A DNA stretch of 30,423 nt from contig JAEDIN010000011.1 of NCBI GenBank assembly GCA_016292445.1, positions 1 through 30,423 of the forward strand, written 5' to 3'. Shown here in pieces: positions 14,214 to 21,964 of the stretch. Under the pieces are notes generated by a model. That model made no database searches. It saw only the letters and a program-made list of their open reading frames with translations, and had not been told where the DNA came from. The position numbers and the translations under genes were made by a program. This stretch comes from Oscillospiraceae bacterium (GTDB taxonomy: Bacteria > Bacillota > Clostridia > Oscillospirales > Oscillospiraceae). Each line of letters starts with the position of its first letter. Position 1 is the stretch's first letter.

Positions 14214-14825
14214 TTATAATGTAAACACCGTGACCGACGGTTTGAGGGGCTTTTCTATCGTGAGTGTGTTTGACGGCAGACGAGTAATGCCGTTCTCATC
14301 GAACAGCCCGAGAAAATCATCGACCGGCGCAAGTTTTTGGATACCTACCTTGCCGCAGCGGTAATGCATGGGAATTATCACCGTGGGCTTTATCTGCTCG
14401 CAGACGGCCTTTGCCGCCTTCGCGTCAAGAGTGTAGATGCCGCCGACGGGTATCATGAGAATGTCGATTTTTCCGAGGCAATTGAGCGTTTCCGTGTTGA
14501 GCGTGTGCCCAAGATCGCCGCAATGTGCGACGGAGAGCCCCTCGGCATTAACGACGGTGATGAGATTGCATCCTCGCTTTGCACCCATGCACTCGTCGTG
14601 GAAGGAATAAATTTGCTGCATCTTAAACCGCGGTGGTTTACCGCTGAGCATTACCGCCTCGGGGCAGTAGTGGTCGGAGTGCTTGTGACTGCAAACGACC
14701 GCATCCGCGGTCAGCGGCGGCAGCCTGAGTCCCTGCACATAGCCGGGGACATAGGGGTCAAATACCGCGCTGCCATCTTCCGAGCGCAGCATAAAGCAGG
14801 CGTGACCGTACCAAATCAGCTCCAT
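14214..14825 (-). CDS. MBL-fold metal-dependent hydrolase (UlaG-like)
   Basis: The 203-residue protein begins MELIWYGHACFML and has the metal-binding SHKHSDHY motif (His47, His49, Asp51, His52). Further metal ligands are in AHCGDLGH and PMHYR. Length and pattern match the short UlaG/YtnP-like metallo-beta-lactamase-fold group (lactonases, nucleases or other hydrolases). The substrate cannot be told from sequence. It is the last gene of a three-gene operon, nine bases after the alpha/beta hydrolase. Confidence 0.9.
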   Translation of the reverse strand: MELIWYGHACFMLRSEDGSAVFDPYVPGYVQGLRLPPLTADAVVCSHKHSDHYCPEAVMLSGKPPRFKMQQIYSFHDECMGAKRGCNLITVVNAEGLSVAHCGDLGHTLNTETLNCLGKIDILMIPVGGIYTLDAKAAKAVCEQIKPTVIIPMHYRCGKVGIQKLAPVDDFLGLFDENGITRLPSNTLTIEKPLKPSVTVFTL

Positions 14826-14834
14826 ATCGTGACC

Positions 14835-15734
14835 TCACAAATATTTTTCGATAAACTTATCGAGCTTTTCTTCGTATGCCATGGGTGCAAGGTGAATAGT
14901 TTCAATGTGCTTTGCCCCCTCCGTATACAGGCAGTCCTTGTCGTTCGGGCAAAGCCCGAATATCCTCGGCGCCATCGAAAACGGCACCGTTTTGTCGTCC
15001 GTGCCGTGAACGATGAGAAACGGCAGGGGCGAATTTTTGATGTTTTCGCTCACATCGGTGTCGGCAAGGTCGTAGCCGGCGATAAAGCGGTTTAATCCGG
15101 CCATAATGCCGTAGAGCGGGCCGAGCTGCGCCTTGAGTATCTCACGGGCATCGATAAAGCCGCTGTCGGAAACGATGAATTTTACGCAGTCCGGGCAGCG
15201 ATCGCTCATTTTAAGCACCGTTGCGCCGCCGAGCGAAAAGCCGTGGAGGATGACCTCGATGTCCTCGCCGAACTCCGAGCGCAGAAAATCGAGCCATTTC
15301 AGACAGTCGGAGCTTTCAAAAACATCGTAGCCGAAGATGCTGCCGCCGCTTTCGCCGGAGGCGGTGTTGTCGCAGGTGAAGATATCGAAGCCGCGGCTGT
15401 TATACAGCTCATAGAACATTCCGGCGGTCTCGGCGTGCTCCGAGTGGTAGCCGTGAACGATGAACACGAGCTTTTTGCCCGGCTTCTTGCCGGCAGGATA
15501 GTAAAAGCCCTGAAGCGTCTCTCCACGGTCGGAATTTATCGTGTAGCGAATGTGCATTTTTTCGCGCAGCCTGTCGGCAGCACTGTCGCGCCGCTCATAG
15601 TAGTCCTCGGCGTGGCCCTTTTTGTCAAGCAGCAGGGTGCTGAGTCTTGAGCGGCTGCGCCAGAATACAAAGCGGTAAACATCCAAAACGGCATAGACGG
15701 GAATTGCCGCCGCAAAAAACAGAGCCTTATTCAT
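14835..15734 (-). CDS. Membrane-anchored alpha/beta hydrolase
   Basis: The 299-residue serine hydrolase has an N-terminal hydrophobic segment (about 4-24), probably a membrane anchor. The oxyanion HG motif is at 94-95, the nucleophile elbow is GFSLGG (Ser167), an acidic residue sits in GTDDKTVP (246-247), and His276 is in GAKHIE. It resembles the YqkD/BAAT-like or BEM46 hydrolases of Firmicutes, whose substrates are mostly unknown (esters, lipids, peptides). The start follows the permease stop by one base, so the genes are translationally coupled. Confidence 0.88.
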   Translation of the reverse strand: MNKALFFAAAIPVYAVLDVYRFVFWRSRSRLSTLLLDKKGHAEDYYERRDSAADRLREKMHIRYTINSDRGETLQGFYYPAGKKPGKKLVFIVHGYHSEHAETAGMFYELYNSRGFDIFTCDNTASGESGGSIFGYDVFESSDCLKWLDFLRSEFGEDIEVILHGFSLGGATVLKMSDRCPDCVKFIVSDSGFIDAREILKAQLGPLYGIMAGLNRFIAGYDLADTDVSENIKNSPLPFLIVHGTDDKTVPFSMAPRIFGLCPNDKDCLYTEGAKHIETIHLAPMAYEEKLDKFIEKYL

Positions 15735-15735
15735 A

Positions 15736-16893
15736 TCAGCTCACGGGCAGCAGCGCACCCACGCTCGACAGAAGCGTGAACACGACGATGAATATCTGGA
15801 ACGGCAGCGAGCCGAATTTGCCGCAGATGGGTGAGGCACCCGTGCGGTGGCGCGAGCGGTTGTAGGCTATGATGATGCCTATACCGGTGACGACCTGAAT
15901 GATGCTCGCAAAGCGCGTAAAGCCAACGAAGCTTGAAACCCCGAAAAGTGCGAGAATAAGGCAGGGGGCAGAGGCGATGAGCCAGCTGAGATTTTTACTC
16001 CAGCCGGTCTGTTCGCCGACGATGTCACGCAGATTAAGAGTGTTAGCCCAAAAGCTTGTTGCCAGAGCAAGCAGAGTGAAGATGTAGCCGATGACGCTGA
16101 CCCAGCCGCCGAGATGACGGGAAAGGTCAACAAGAGCACCGTCCTCGGTGATATCCTTGCCCGCACCGAGCAGAGTCATGACGGTTATGAGCAGGATAAG
16201 ACAGGCGTTTATGCCCAGCCCCGTTGCAATTGCCGCACGAATGCGCTTAGGATTGCCGTTTAAGCCCTTTACGACCTGTGGAGTGCTCATGACCGCCGAC
16301 AGGGAAAAGCTTATCATGCCGAACAGGGCAAGAGCGTTATTAAGACCGCGCCAGCCGGTGGGGAATGCGCTTGTTTTATTGAGCAGCGTTGCCACGAAAA
16401 GAATGCCGACAACGCCTACCATCGAGCCGACGGCGATCTTTTCACAGATGCCGACGAGCTTCATGCCGACGAACACCACACCTGCGCCGATAACATAAAA
16501 AATGAGCATACCGACAATGTCCGGCAGTCCGAACCATGAGCGGAACACGGCAGCCGCGCCGGTTAAAAATGCGCTGACATTGACGATGACCGACAGACCC
16601 AGCAGCAGGAATGCCGCCCATGTGAATATCTTTTTAATTATGCCGGAGAAAAGCTCCGAGTCAAAGCATTTGATAAACTGAGCGCCGTTATTGTTGTACG
16701 AAAGCTCGGCAATGACGAAGTGGAGCACGAGTGCTACGATGTAGCCGAATATGAGTATCCATATCATCTCGCGAAAGCTGTTGTGCGCTGCAAGATACGG
16801 TACCGAGAGTATGCCCGCACCGACGCCGTGACCGACGATGATGCTCGCAGCCTCAAAAAAAGTGAGTTCGGATTCTCCCTTGATGTTTGGCAT
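15736..16893 (-). CDS. Amino-acid permease of the AAAP/HAAAP type
   Basis: The 385-residue, strongly hydrophobic protein has about 11 membrane spans. The first span carries GHGVGAGILSVPYLA, close to the GAG(I/M)LxxP signature of the hydroxy/aromatic amino acid permease and AAAP families (Mtr, TnaB, TyrP and relatives). The conserved FSAVMSTPQVVKGLNG loop follows span 6. It is the first gene of an operon with an alpha/beta hydrolase and an MBL hydrolase. Aromatic substrates would fit the aro operon further on, but the substrate is not readable from sequence and the two loci are separate. Confidence 0.8.
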   Translation of the reverse strand: MPNIKGESELTFFEAASIIVGHGVGAGILSVPYLAAHNSFREMIWILIFGYIVALVLHFVIAELSYNNNGAQFIKCFDSELFSGIIKKIFTWAAFLLLGLSVIVNVSAFLTGAAAVFRSWFGLPDIVGMLIFYVIGAGVVFVGMKLVGICEKIAVGSMVGVVGILFVATLLNKTSAFPTGWRGLNNALALFGMISFSLSAVMSTPQVVKGLNGNPKRIRAAIATGLGINACLILLITVMTLLGAGKDITEDGALVDLSRHLGGWVSVIGYIFTLLALATSFWANTLNLRDIVGEQTGWSKNLSWLIASAPCLILALFGVSSFVGFTRFASIIQVVTGIGIIIAYNRSRHRTGASPICGKFGSLPFQIFIVVFTLLSSVGALLPVS

Positions 16894-16921
16894 TTATTTA
16901 ATATCCTTTCGTTTTTCTGCC

Positions 16922-16950
16922 ATTTTATCATGGAAAGGTCGAATTATCAA
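16922..16950 (-). promoter_or_regulatory. Promoter of the permease-hydrolase operon
   Basis: On the minus strand TTGATA (16945-16950), 17 bases and TAAAAT (16922-16927) lie 28 bases before the ATG, which has AAAGGA as ribosome binding site. Confidence 0.65.
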
Positions 16951-16970
16951 TAAAAGAGGAGAAAATGACT

Positions 16971-16999
16971 TTTACACCATCAAATACTTGTATTACAAT
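16971..16999 (+). promoter_or_regulatory. Promoter of the small gene at 17057
   Basis: TTTACA (16971-16976), 17 bases and TACAAT (16994-16999) lie divergent to the permease promoter. Confidence 0.65.
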
Positions 17000-17056
17000 A
17001 CTCTCTGTGTGCAAATGCGTACAAACAGTAGGCTTTGCAAGGGGAAAAGAGGGAAG

Positions 17057-17272
17057 ATGGATAATAAACTCGGGCAGCTTAACAAGCAAAAGCCTATCAG
17101 AGCAGCCTGTCTTATATTAACGGATGTACTGCTTATAAACGCCGCGGCGTTTGAGGAGAACCTCATGGAGCTCAAGGGGATGAACGAGGCCTCGGAGCAT
17201 GAGCTGCGTGAAAAAATAGCGCAGATAGTACCGGCCTATCACATCCCCGAGCATCAGAAAATGAAAGTATGA
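17057..17272 (+). CDS. Small conserved-looking protein of unknown function (71 aa)
   Basis: The frame starts at an ATG after AGAGGGAAG (close spacing, with AAGGGG further upstream), about 50 bases after a good promoter, and ends before a strong terminator. The protein starts MDNKLGQLNKQKPIRAACLI. It has one moderately hydrophobic helix (about 15-31) and an acidic, helical C-terminal half (EENLMELKGMNEASEHELREKI). It has no cysteine pair, signal peptide or domain I recognise. Having its own promoter and terminator argues it is real. Confidence 0.65.
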   Translation: MDNKLGQLNKQKPIRAACLILTDVLLINAAAFEENLMELKGMNEASEHELREKIAQIVPAYHIPEHQKMKV

Positions 17273-17279
17273 ACATAAT

Positions 17280-17323
17280 AACGGCAGATGAAATTCGATG
17301 GTTTGAATTTCATCTGCCGTTTT
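17280..17323. terminator. Bidirectional terminator between the small gene and spoVT
   Basis: The 17-bp perfect stem 17280-17296 / 17305-17321 (core ACGGCAGATGAAATTC) has an eight-base loop, with TTTT on the plus side and a T-rich tail on the minus side. Its right arm runs up to the spoVT stop codon. Confidence 0.88.
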
Positions 17324-17862
17324 CAGCTTTCCATCTGTTTGCCGAGAAAGCTTGCGACCGTCTGGGCAAGCTTGTATTCGATATCCGTGCAGGGTGCGGA
17401 GTTTCTGGGACTGACGAACATCACGCAGCCCATCACATCGCCTTCGGATATCACGGGCGCGGCGACTGATACACAGAGATTGTCCGCGCTGTCGGATACC
17501 GAGATGCCGCCGCTTCCGTCGTAGCGGTAGGTGCTGCGGCCCTCCATGATGTGTTCGAGCTCGGCAGAAATGCGCCTATCCATAAGCTCACGCCTCGCAC
17601 CGCCGGAAATTGCGATGACCGTATCCCGATCGCATACAGCGGCAATGGCGTCGGTGGACTTGTGCAGACTGTCGCATATCTGTGCGGCGAAATCGGACAG
17701 CTCACCGATAGGCGAGTATTTCTTGAAAATTACCTCGCCATCCTTGTCGGTGTAAATCTCCAACGGGTCGCCCTCGCGGATACGCATGGTGCGTCGTATC
17801 TCCTTGGGTATCACGACTCTGCCGAGGTCGTCGATTCTTCTGACTATTCCGGTTGCCTTCAT
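17323..17862 (-). CDS. spoVT: Stage V sporulation protein T (AbrB-family regulator)
   Basis: The 179-residue protein has an N-terminal AbrB/MazE swapped-hairpin DNA-binding domain beginning MKATGIVRRIDDLGRVVIPK, which is diagnostic of SpoVT/AbrB. The C-terminal GAF-like domain (about 55-178) is the SpoVT regulatory module. In Bacillus, SpoVT tunes sigma-G-dependent genes in the forespore. Length equals the family norm. Upstream sequence offers only a weak sigma-G-like candidate (GCATAT, 16 bases, AACAATA, on the minus strand at 17901-17929). Its presence argues for a spore former or a recent descendant. Confidence 0.95.
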   Translation of the reverse strand: MKATGIVRRIDDLGRVVIPKEIRRTMRIREGDPLEIYTDKDGEVIFKKYSPIGELSDFAAQICDSLHKSTDAIAAVCDRDTVIAISGGARRELMDRRISAELEHIMEGRSTYRYDGSGGISVSDSADNLCVSVAAPVISEGDVMGCVMFVSPRNSAPCTDIEYKLAQTVASFLGKQMES

Positions 17863-17938
17863 GTATTTCTTTCTCCTTTGTTTTAATACTTCTTCTCCGC
17901 TATTGTTTGCAGCTTTCGGAAGAATATGCGGCAGAGCG

Positions 17939-18126
17939 TAAATGCTTATTGTTTTTGCACCAATAGCCGATAATGCTTTTTTGTTGTAAAAAAACCATTG
18001 CGCTGCCCGGCGACACTAAAAGACGGATGCGAAGATTGAGCGAGCTGCCGGTATAATCAAGAATGAAATAAGCCGAAAAAACAAAGCATCGAGGGGTTTT
18101 AAGCCCGCGGTGCTTTTGCACATTTA
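17939..18126. other. Gene-free structured stretch between spoVT and the sortase (possible RNA)
   Basis: The gap 17863-18362 has no convincing gene. Within it, TAAATG (17939-17944) can pair with CATTTA (18121-18126), and GCACC (17957-17961) with GGTGC (18109-18113), closing a domain of about 190 bases. AAAGCA (18083-18088) can pair either with TGCTTT at 17974-17979 or with TGCTTT at 18111-18116. The second pairing forms a 13-position hairpin with one mismatch, with TTTT on the plus side and T3GT6 on the minus side. CCGGC and GCCGG (18007-18051) add a further stem. A 73-codon minus frame at 17900-18121 has no ribosome binding site and looks accidental. Confidence 0.35.
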
Positions 18127-18184
18127 TACAGGCTGAAAATTGAGAAAAATCGCACGAATTTTTGGCGAAAAAGATTACATTTCA

Positions 18185-18213
18185 TTGACAATCAGAACAA
18201 GTGTTCATATAAT
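18185..18213 (+). promoter_or_regulatory. Perfect consensus sigma-A promoter for the sortase gene
   Basis: TTGACA (18185-18190) and TATAAT (18208-18213) are separated by exactly 17 bases. The predicted start near 18220 leaves an untranslated leader of about 140 bases before the sortase ATG. The leader has a small hairpin (AGGAT / ATCCT near 18320) and a 17-codon frame without a ribosome binding site. Confidence 0.85.
18195..18206. promoter_or_regulatory. LexA/DinR-type SOS box in the sortase promoter spacer
   Basis: GAACAAGTGTTC fits GAAC-N4-GTTC, the Gram-positive LexA (DinR) box, and lies wholly between the -35 and -10. That position is ideal for repression. Confidence 0.5.
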
Positions 18214-18362
18214 GTAAATCTAATAAACTGACAAGAATGAAAAATACGAAATTTACGACCTTGTATTCAAAAAAATCTGTTTTAGGATAGAGAAAAGAAT
18301 CAGCAAAAGCGTTGTTAAAAGGATTGCTGTATCCTGACATCAATTACGGAAAGCGAATAATC

Positions 18363-19085
18363 ATGAGAAAACTAATTAGGACCATCGTGCTTATAGTGTC
18401 GATCGCCGTGTTTTGCTTTTCAGCCTACAAGCTGTATGACTATTACTCGGAAATGAAGCAGGGTGAGGCTGCTGTCGATGAACTGAAAAATGTTGCCGTC
18501 ACCGAGGTCAAGGAGGGCGAGAAAGCACCCATCAGCGTTGACTTTGCGGCACTGAAGGCAGAAAATCCCGATATTGTGGCATGGCTGTATAGCGCCGATA
18601 CGCCGATAAATTACCCCGTCGTGCAGTCAGACGACAACAACTACTATCTGCGCAGACTCACCGACGGCAGCTATAATTCCAACGGCACTTTGTTTATGGA
18701 TTTCAGAGATGCGCCCGATTTCAGCGGCTTTAATACGATAATCTACGGCCACAGGATGAAGTCGAAGGCGATGTTCGGCACGCTGCCCGGCTACCTTGAG
18801 CAGGAGTATTACGAGGAACATCCGGTGATGTATTTGCTCACGCCGGAGGCAAGCTACAAGCTTGAGCTTGTGTCGAGCTTCATTCTCCGCTCGGACTCGG
18901 ATATCTACGACCCGATGGAAAGCGACGAGGCGAAAAATGCGTTTTTGGACAAGATAGCGTCCGATTCGACCTTTAAAAGCGAAACGGAGTATTCGATAAA
19001 CGACCGCTTTGTGTGTCTTTCGACCTGCACCTATGAGTTTGAAAACGCACGGCTTATGGTCGTCGGAAAACTTATAAAACTATGA
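18363..19085 (+). CDS. srtB: Class B sortase
   Basis: The 240-residue transpeptidase attaches surface proteins to peptidoglycan or assembles pili. It has an N-terminal membrane anchor (about 5-23) and an extracellular sortase domain with His130 (IIYGHRM), catalytic Cys222 in LSTCTYEF and Arg230 (FENARLMVVGKL). NYPVVQSDDNNYYL, near residue 83, is typical of the SrtB class. The start at 18363 is chosen for position and composition; GGAAAG lies about 11 bases upstream, and an ATG-like start at 18312 would add 17 unlikely residues. No sortase substrate is next to it, so its targets lie elsewhere. Confidence 0.92.
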   Translation: MRKLIRTIVLIVSIAVFCFSAYKLYDYYSEMKQGEAAVDELKNVAVTEVKEGEKAPISVDFAALKAENPDIVAWLYSADTPINYPVVQSDDNNYYLRRLTDGSYNSNGTLFMDFRDAPDFSGFNTIIYGHRMKSKAMFGTLPGYLEQEYYEEHPVMYLLTPEASYKLELVSSFILRSDSDIYDPMESDEAKNAFLDKIASDSTFKSETEYSINDRFVCLSTCTYEFENARLMVVGKLIKL

Positions 19086-19117
19086 AAAAGTCCCCGATTA
19101 AAAATCGGGGACTTTTT
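19085..19117. terminator. Bidirectional terminator between the sortase and the aro operon
   Basis: The 15-bp stem AAAAAGTCCCCGATT / AATCGGGGACTTTTT with an AAA loop starts at the sortase stop codon. It also terminates the long aro transcript from the other strand. Confidence 0.92.
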
Positions 19118-19125
19118 CAGTTATC

Positions 19126-20310
19126 TTAAAGACCGTATTCCTCGGCAAGGGTCTTGAATGCGGGGAGCGAGCGTCTGATTCTCTCATTGGAAACGCAGTA
19201 GGCGAGCCTTGCATAGCCGGGGCAGCCGAATGCGTCGCCGGGGACGAGGAGAATGTCCTTTTCCATCGCCTTGCGGCAGAAGCCTTGCGAATCGCCGTCG
19301 GGTGCTTTGATGAACAGATAAAACGCACCGTCGGGTTTTACGCAGGCAAAGCCCATGTCTTTAAGTGAGGTGTAGGCAAGAAGTCTGTTATTGTCGTACT
19401 TTGAAATGTCCACCGTTACGCCGAGACACTGTGCGGCAGCAAGCTGGAACATCGTGGACACACAGACATAGCCTAAGGCTCTGCCTGCACCGTTAACTGC
19501 GGCGCGAATATCGTCGTGAGCCTCAGCTTTCGGGGAAACGGCGAGGTAGCCGATGCGCTCACCCGGCAGCGAAAGTGACTTGCTGAACGAGTAGCAATAG
19601 ATGGTGTTGTCATAAAACGCCGGAATAAACGGCACCTCAATGTCGCCGTAAACAAGCTCGCGATAGGGTTCGTCGGCAACTATGTAAATCGGATGGCCGT
19701 ACTCGGCGGCTTTCCTGTTCAGAAGCTCCGAAATCGCCTTGACACTGCTTTCGGAAAGCACTGCACCGGAGGGATTGTTCGGCGAATTTATGATAAGCAC
19801 GCTCGTTTTGGGCGTAAGCCTTTTTTCCAATGCGTCAAGGTCCGTCTGAAAGTCTGCGTCGCAGGGAACTTCGATGAGCCTGCCGCCTGCCTGCTCGACA
19901 TAAATCTTGTACTCGGGGAAATAGGGCGCAAGCACCAGCGCGTCCTCACCCTCGGAGAGAAGAGCGGCGAGTATAATTGCAAGCGCAGACGATGCACCGT
20001 GGGTCATGTAAATGTCGTCGGGGCTGTATTCCACGCCGAAGCTGTCGGCAAGATAGCCTGCGACTGCCTTTCTGACAGACTCAAGACCTGCTGCGGGAGC
20101 GTAGGTGTGCAGCTCGATGGGGGAGACGGTTTTCATAAGCTCATCTACCGTGTCAAGGAACTTTTTCGGCGGCTCAATGCTCGGACTGCCGATGGTGAAG
20201 TCGTATACATTTTCAGGACCGACTGCCTTTGCACGCTGTGCACCGTATGCTGCAAGCTCTCTGATTATTGCGCCGGAATTGCCCCAAGTGATGTATTTGT
20301 TCGGTATCAT
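19126..20310 (-). CDS. PLP-dependent aminotransferase class I/II, last gene of the aro operon
   Basis: The 394-residue fold-type I aminotransferase has SPNNPSG (176-182), DEPY (213-216) and the pyridoxal-phosphate Lys244 in SFSKSLSLPGERIGY. The substrate-carboxylate Arg lies in YARLAYC near the C-terminus. It overlaps aroQ by four bases (ATGA), so it is made with the shikimate enzymes. The context indicates it carries out the final transamination of phenylpyruvate and 4-hydroxyphenylpyruvate to Phe and Tyr, or of prephenate or aspartate. The fold is certain; the substrate is inferred from position. Confidence 0.9.
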   Translation of the reverse strand: MIPNKYITWGNSGAIIRELAAYGAQRAKAVGPENVYDFTIGSPSIEPPKKFLDTVDELMKTVSPIELHTYAPAAGLESVRKAVAGYLADSFGVEYSPDDIYMTHGASSALAIILAALLSEGEDALVLAPYFPEYKIYVEQAGGRLIEVPCDADFQTDLDALEKRLTPKTSVLIINSPNNPSGAVLSESSVKAISELLNRKAAEYGHPIYIVADEPYRELVYGDIEVPFIPAFYDNTIYCYSFSKSLSLPGERIGYLAVSPKAEAHDDIRAAVNGAGRALGYVCVSTMFQLAAAQCLGVTVDISKYDNNRLLAYTSLKDMGFACVKPDGAFYLFIKAPDGDSQGFCRKAMEKDILLVPGDAFGCPGYARLAYCVSNERIRRSLPAFKTLAEEYGL

Positions 20311-20747
20311 TCTTTCCCCTCCAAATATTGTTTCAGATAGTTTATAGCCTGCTTATAGCCATCAAAGCCGAGACCCATATAGGTTTTTATGCACGCCATG
20401 CCTGCATAGGACACCTGCCGGAATGCCTCTCTCTGACTTACATCGGACAAATGCACCTCGACGGCAGGGATTGCCACCGCCTTGAGCGCGTCTAAAATCG
20501 CAACGCTGGTGTGGGTGTAGGCGGCAGGGTTAATAACGATGCCGTCAATCTTGCCAAAGGCAGATTGGATGCTGTCAACGATGTCACCCTCGTGGTTTGA
20601 CTGAAAAATCTCGCACTCCACGCCGGCATCGGTGCAGCAGTCCAAAACGAACTTTTCAAGATCCTTGTAGGCCTGCCTGCCGTAGATATCAGGCTCTCTG
20701 ATGCCGAGCATATTCAAGTTCGGTCCGTTAATTATAAGAAGCTTCAT
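20307..20747 (-). CDS. aroQ: Type II 3-dehydroquinate dehydratase
   Basis: The 146-residue protein begins MKLLIINGPNLNMLGIREPDIYG, the type II signature with the catalytic Tyr22. EIFQSNHEGDIVD, NPAAYTHTSVAI and EVHLSDVSQREAFR follow. It converts 3-dehydroquinate to 3-dehydroshikimate (shikimate step 3) and forms dodecamers. The start codon overlaps the stop of aroE/aroK by four bases. Confidence 0.97.
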   Translation of the reverse strand: MKLLIINGPNLNMLGIREPDIYGRQAYKDLEKFVLDCCTDAGVECEIFQSNHEGDIVDSIQSAFGKIDGIVINPAAYTHTSVAILDALKAVAIPAVEVHLSDVSQREAFRQVSYAGMACIKTYMGLGFDGYKQAINYLKQYLEGKE

Positions 20748-21964
20748 TTTATCATCTCCGTGATGGCGTTTACGGTGTCTTTTATATCACCGTTATTGTC
20801 GACTGTCAAATCAGCAAAGCACTCGTAAAATGACCTTCTCGAGCTGTAAAGCCTGTCCATATCGCTGCTGAGTGAGATGGGTCTGCCGTCTCGGGCAAGC
20901 TTTTTCGTGTCACGCTTTATCCATATTATAATACCGTTTTGGTGCAGCAGCTTGTAGTTATCCGGAACGGTAACGCAGCCGCCGCCGGTGGAGATAACAA
21001 TACCGCTTTTTTTGCCGACCTCAGCTAAAACCTCGGTTTCCAGCTTGCGGAAGCCGCTCTCGCCCTGTGTGGCGAAAATTTCGGTGATGCTCATTCCGCC
21101 TTTTTGCGCTATAAGCACATCTGCGTCCTCAACCTGCCTACCGAGCTTTTCAGCCAGCATAGTGGAGACGGTGGATTTGCCGCTGCCGGGCATGCCGATA
21201 ATGACGATGTTCTGCATTTGGTTTTTAAGTACCTTTTCAATGCGGTCAATTTCGCTGTCGGCGACGGTCTTTCCCATGAACAGCTCGCTGCTGCGCTTTG
21301 CCTGTGAAACGAGCATATAAAGGCCGCCGGCGCAGGGTATGCCGAGCCTTTCTGCCTGCATGAGCAGAGCAGTCCTTGCAGGGTTATATACAACATCGAG
21401 TACGCCGCAAAGCCCGTGAAACAGATTAAGATCAACGGCGGCTTTTCCGTTGTTCGGGTACATTCCCACGGGCGTGGTGTTTGCGATTATCTGTGCGTCT
21501 GAGTGCTTTGCAATGTTGTCGTAATTGTTCTCACCCCTGCGCGAGATAACAACAACGCTTGCGCCCAGCTTCCTGAGAACCGCCTGCGCCGTGACGGAGG
21601 CACCGCCCGTGCCGAGCACGAGAGCCTTTTTGCCCTTGACCTCGATGCCGTTGTGCAAAATGAGGTTTTCAAAGCCGAAGGCGTCGGTATTGTCGCCGAA
21701 CAGACTTCCGTCGCTGCGCCGAACTATCGTGTTCACGCTGCCTATCTGCTTTGCGGTGTCAGACAGTTCTGCGCAATAGGGCATCACGGCTTTTTTGTAG
21801 GGGATGGTGACATTTATTCCGTCAAAATCGCCGTTTTTCAGAAAATTCTCAAGCTCCTCGGGAGCTTTTTCAAATAGCTTGTACTCATAGTCGGCAAGCA
21901 TTGAATGTATCTGCGGTGAGTAGCTGTGACCCAGCTTCTCGCCCAAAAGTCCGCACTTTAGCAT
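20744..21964 (-). CDS. aroE/aroK: Fused shikimate dehydrogenase - shikimate kinase
   Basis: The 406-residue protein joins two consecutive-step enzymes. Residues 1-247 are AroE: GHSYSPQIH, catalytic Lys in NVTIPYKK (about 57), GDNTDAFGF, and NADP-binding GTGGAS (118-123). Residues 250-406 are AroK, with P-loop GMPGSGKST (257-265), shikimate-binding ESGFRKLE and STGGGC, and the RP lid. It carries out steps 4 and 5, reducing dehydroshikimate and phosphorylating shikimate. The ATG at 21964 is chosen because it overlaps the pheA stop (TGATG) with GAGGTGAT before it; an upstream in-frame start at 22009 would lie deep inside pheA. The linker is very short, and a Met at 250 could allow separate kinase translation. 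Confidence 0.95.
   Translation of the reverse strand: MLKCGLLGEKLGHSYSPQIHSMLADYEYKLFEKAPEELENFLKNGDFDGINVTIPYKKAVMPYCAELSDTAKQIGSVNTIVRRSDGSLFGDNTDAFGFENLILHNGIEVKGKKALVLGTGGASVTAQAVLRKLGASVVVISRRGENNYDNIAKHSDAQIIANTTPVGMYPNNGKAAVDLNLFHGLCGVLDVVYNPARTALLMQAERLGIPCAGGLYMLVSQAKRSSELFMGKTVADSEIDRIEKVLKNQMQNIVIIGMPGSGKSTVSTMLAEKLGRQVEDADVLIAQKGGMSITEIFATQGESGFRKLETEVLAEVGKKSGIVISTGGGCVTVPDNYKLLHQNGIIIWIKRDTKKLARDGRPISLSSDMDRLYSSRRSFYECFADLTVDNNGDIKDTVNAITEMIK

Noticed and set aside
14214..16950. Linking the permease-hydrolase operon to aromatic amino-acid uptake under the same attenuator
   Set aside because: Its promoter region has no leader peptide or terminator. The aromatic substrate is only a family-level guess.
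17901..17929. Sigma-G promoter for spoVT
   Set aside because: GCATAT-16-AACAATA is only a loose match, so it is not listed as a promoter although sigma-G control would fit the gene.
17900..18121. A 73-codon minus-strand frame upstream of spoVT
   Set aside because: No ribosome binding site and no membrane or domain pattern; it overlaps strong RNA-like complementarity. I kept the region as structured, non-coding sequence.
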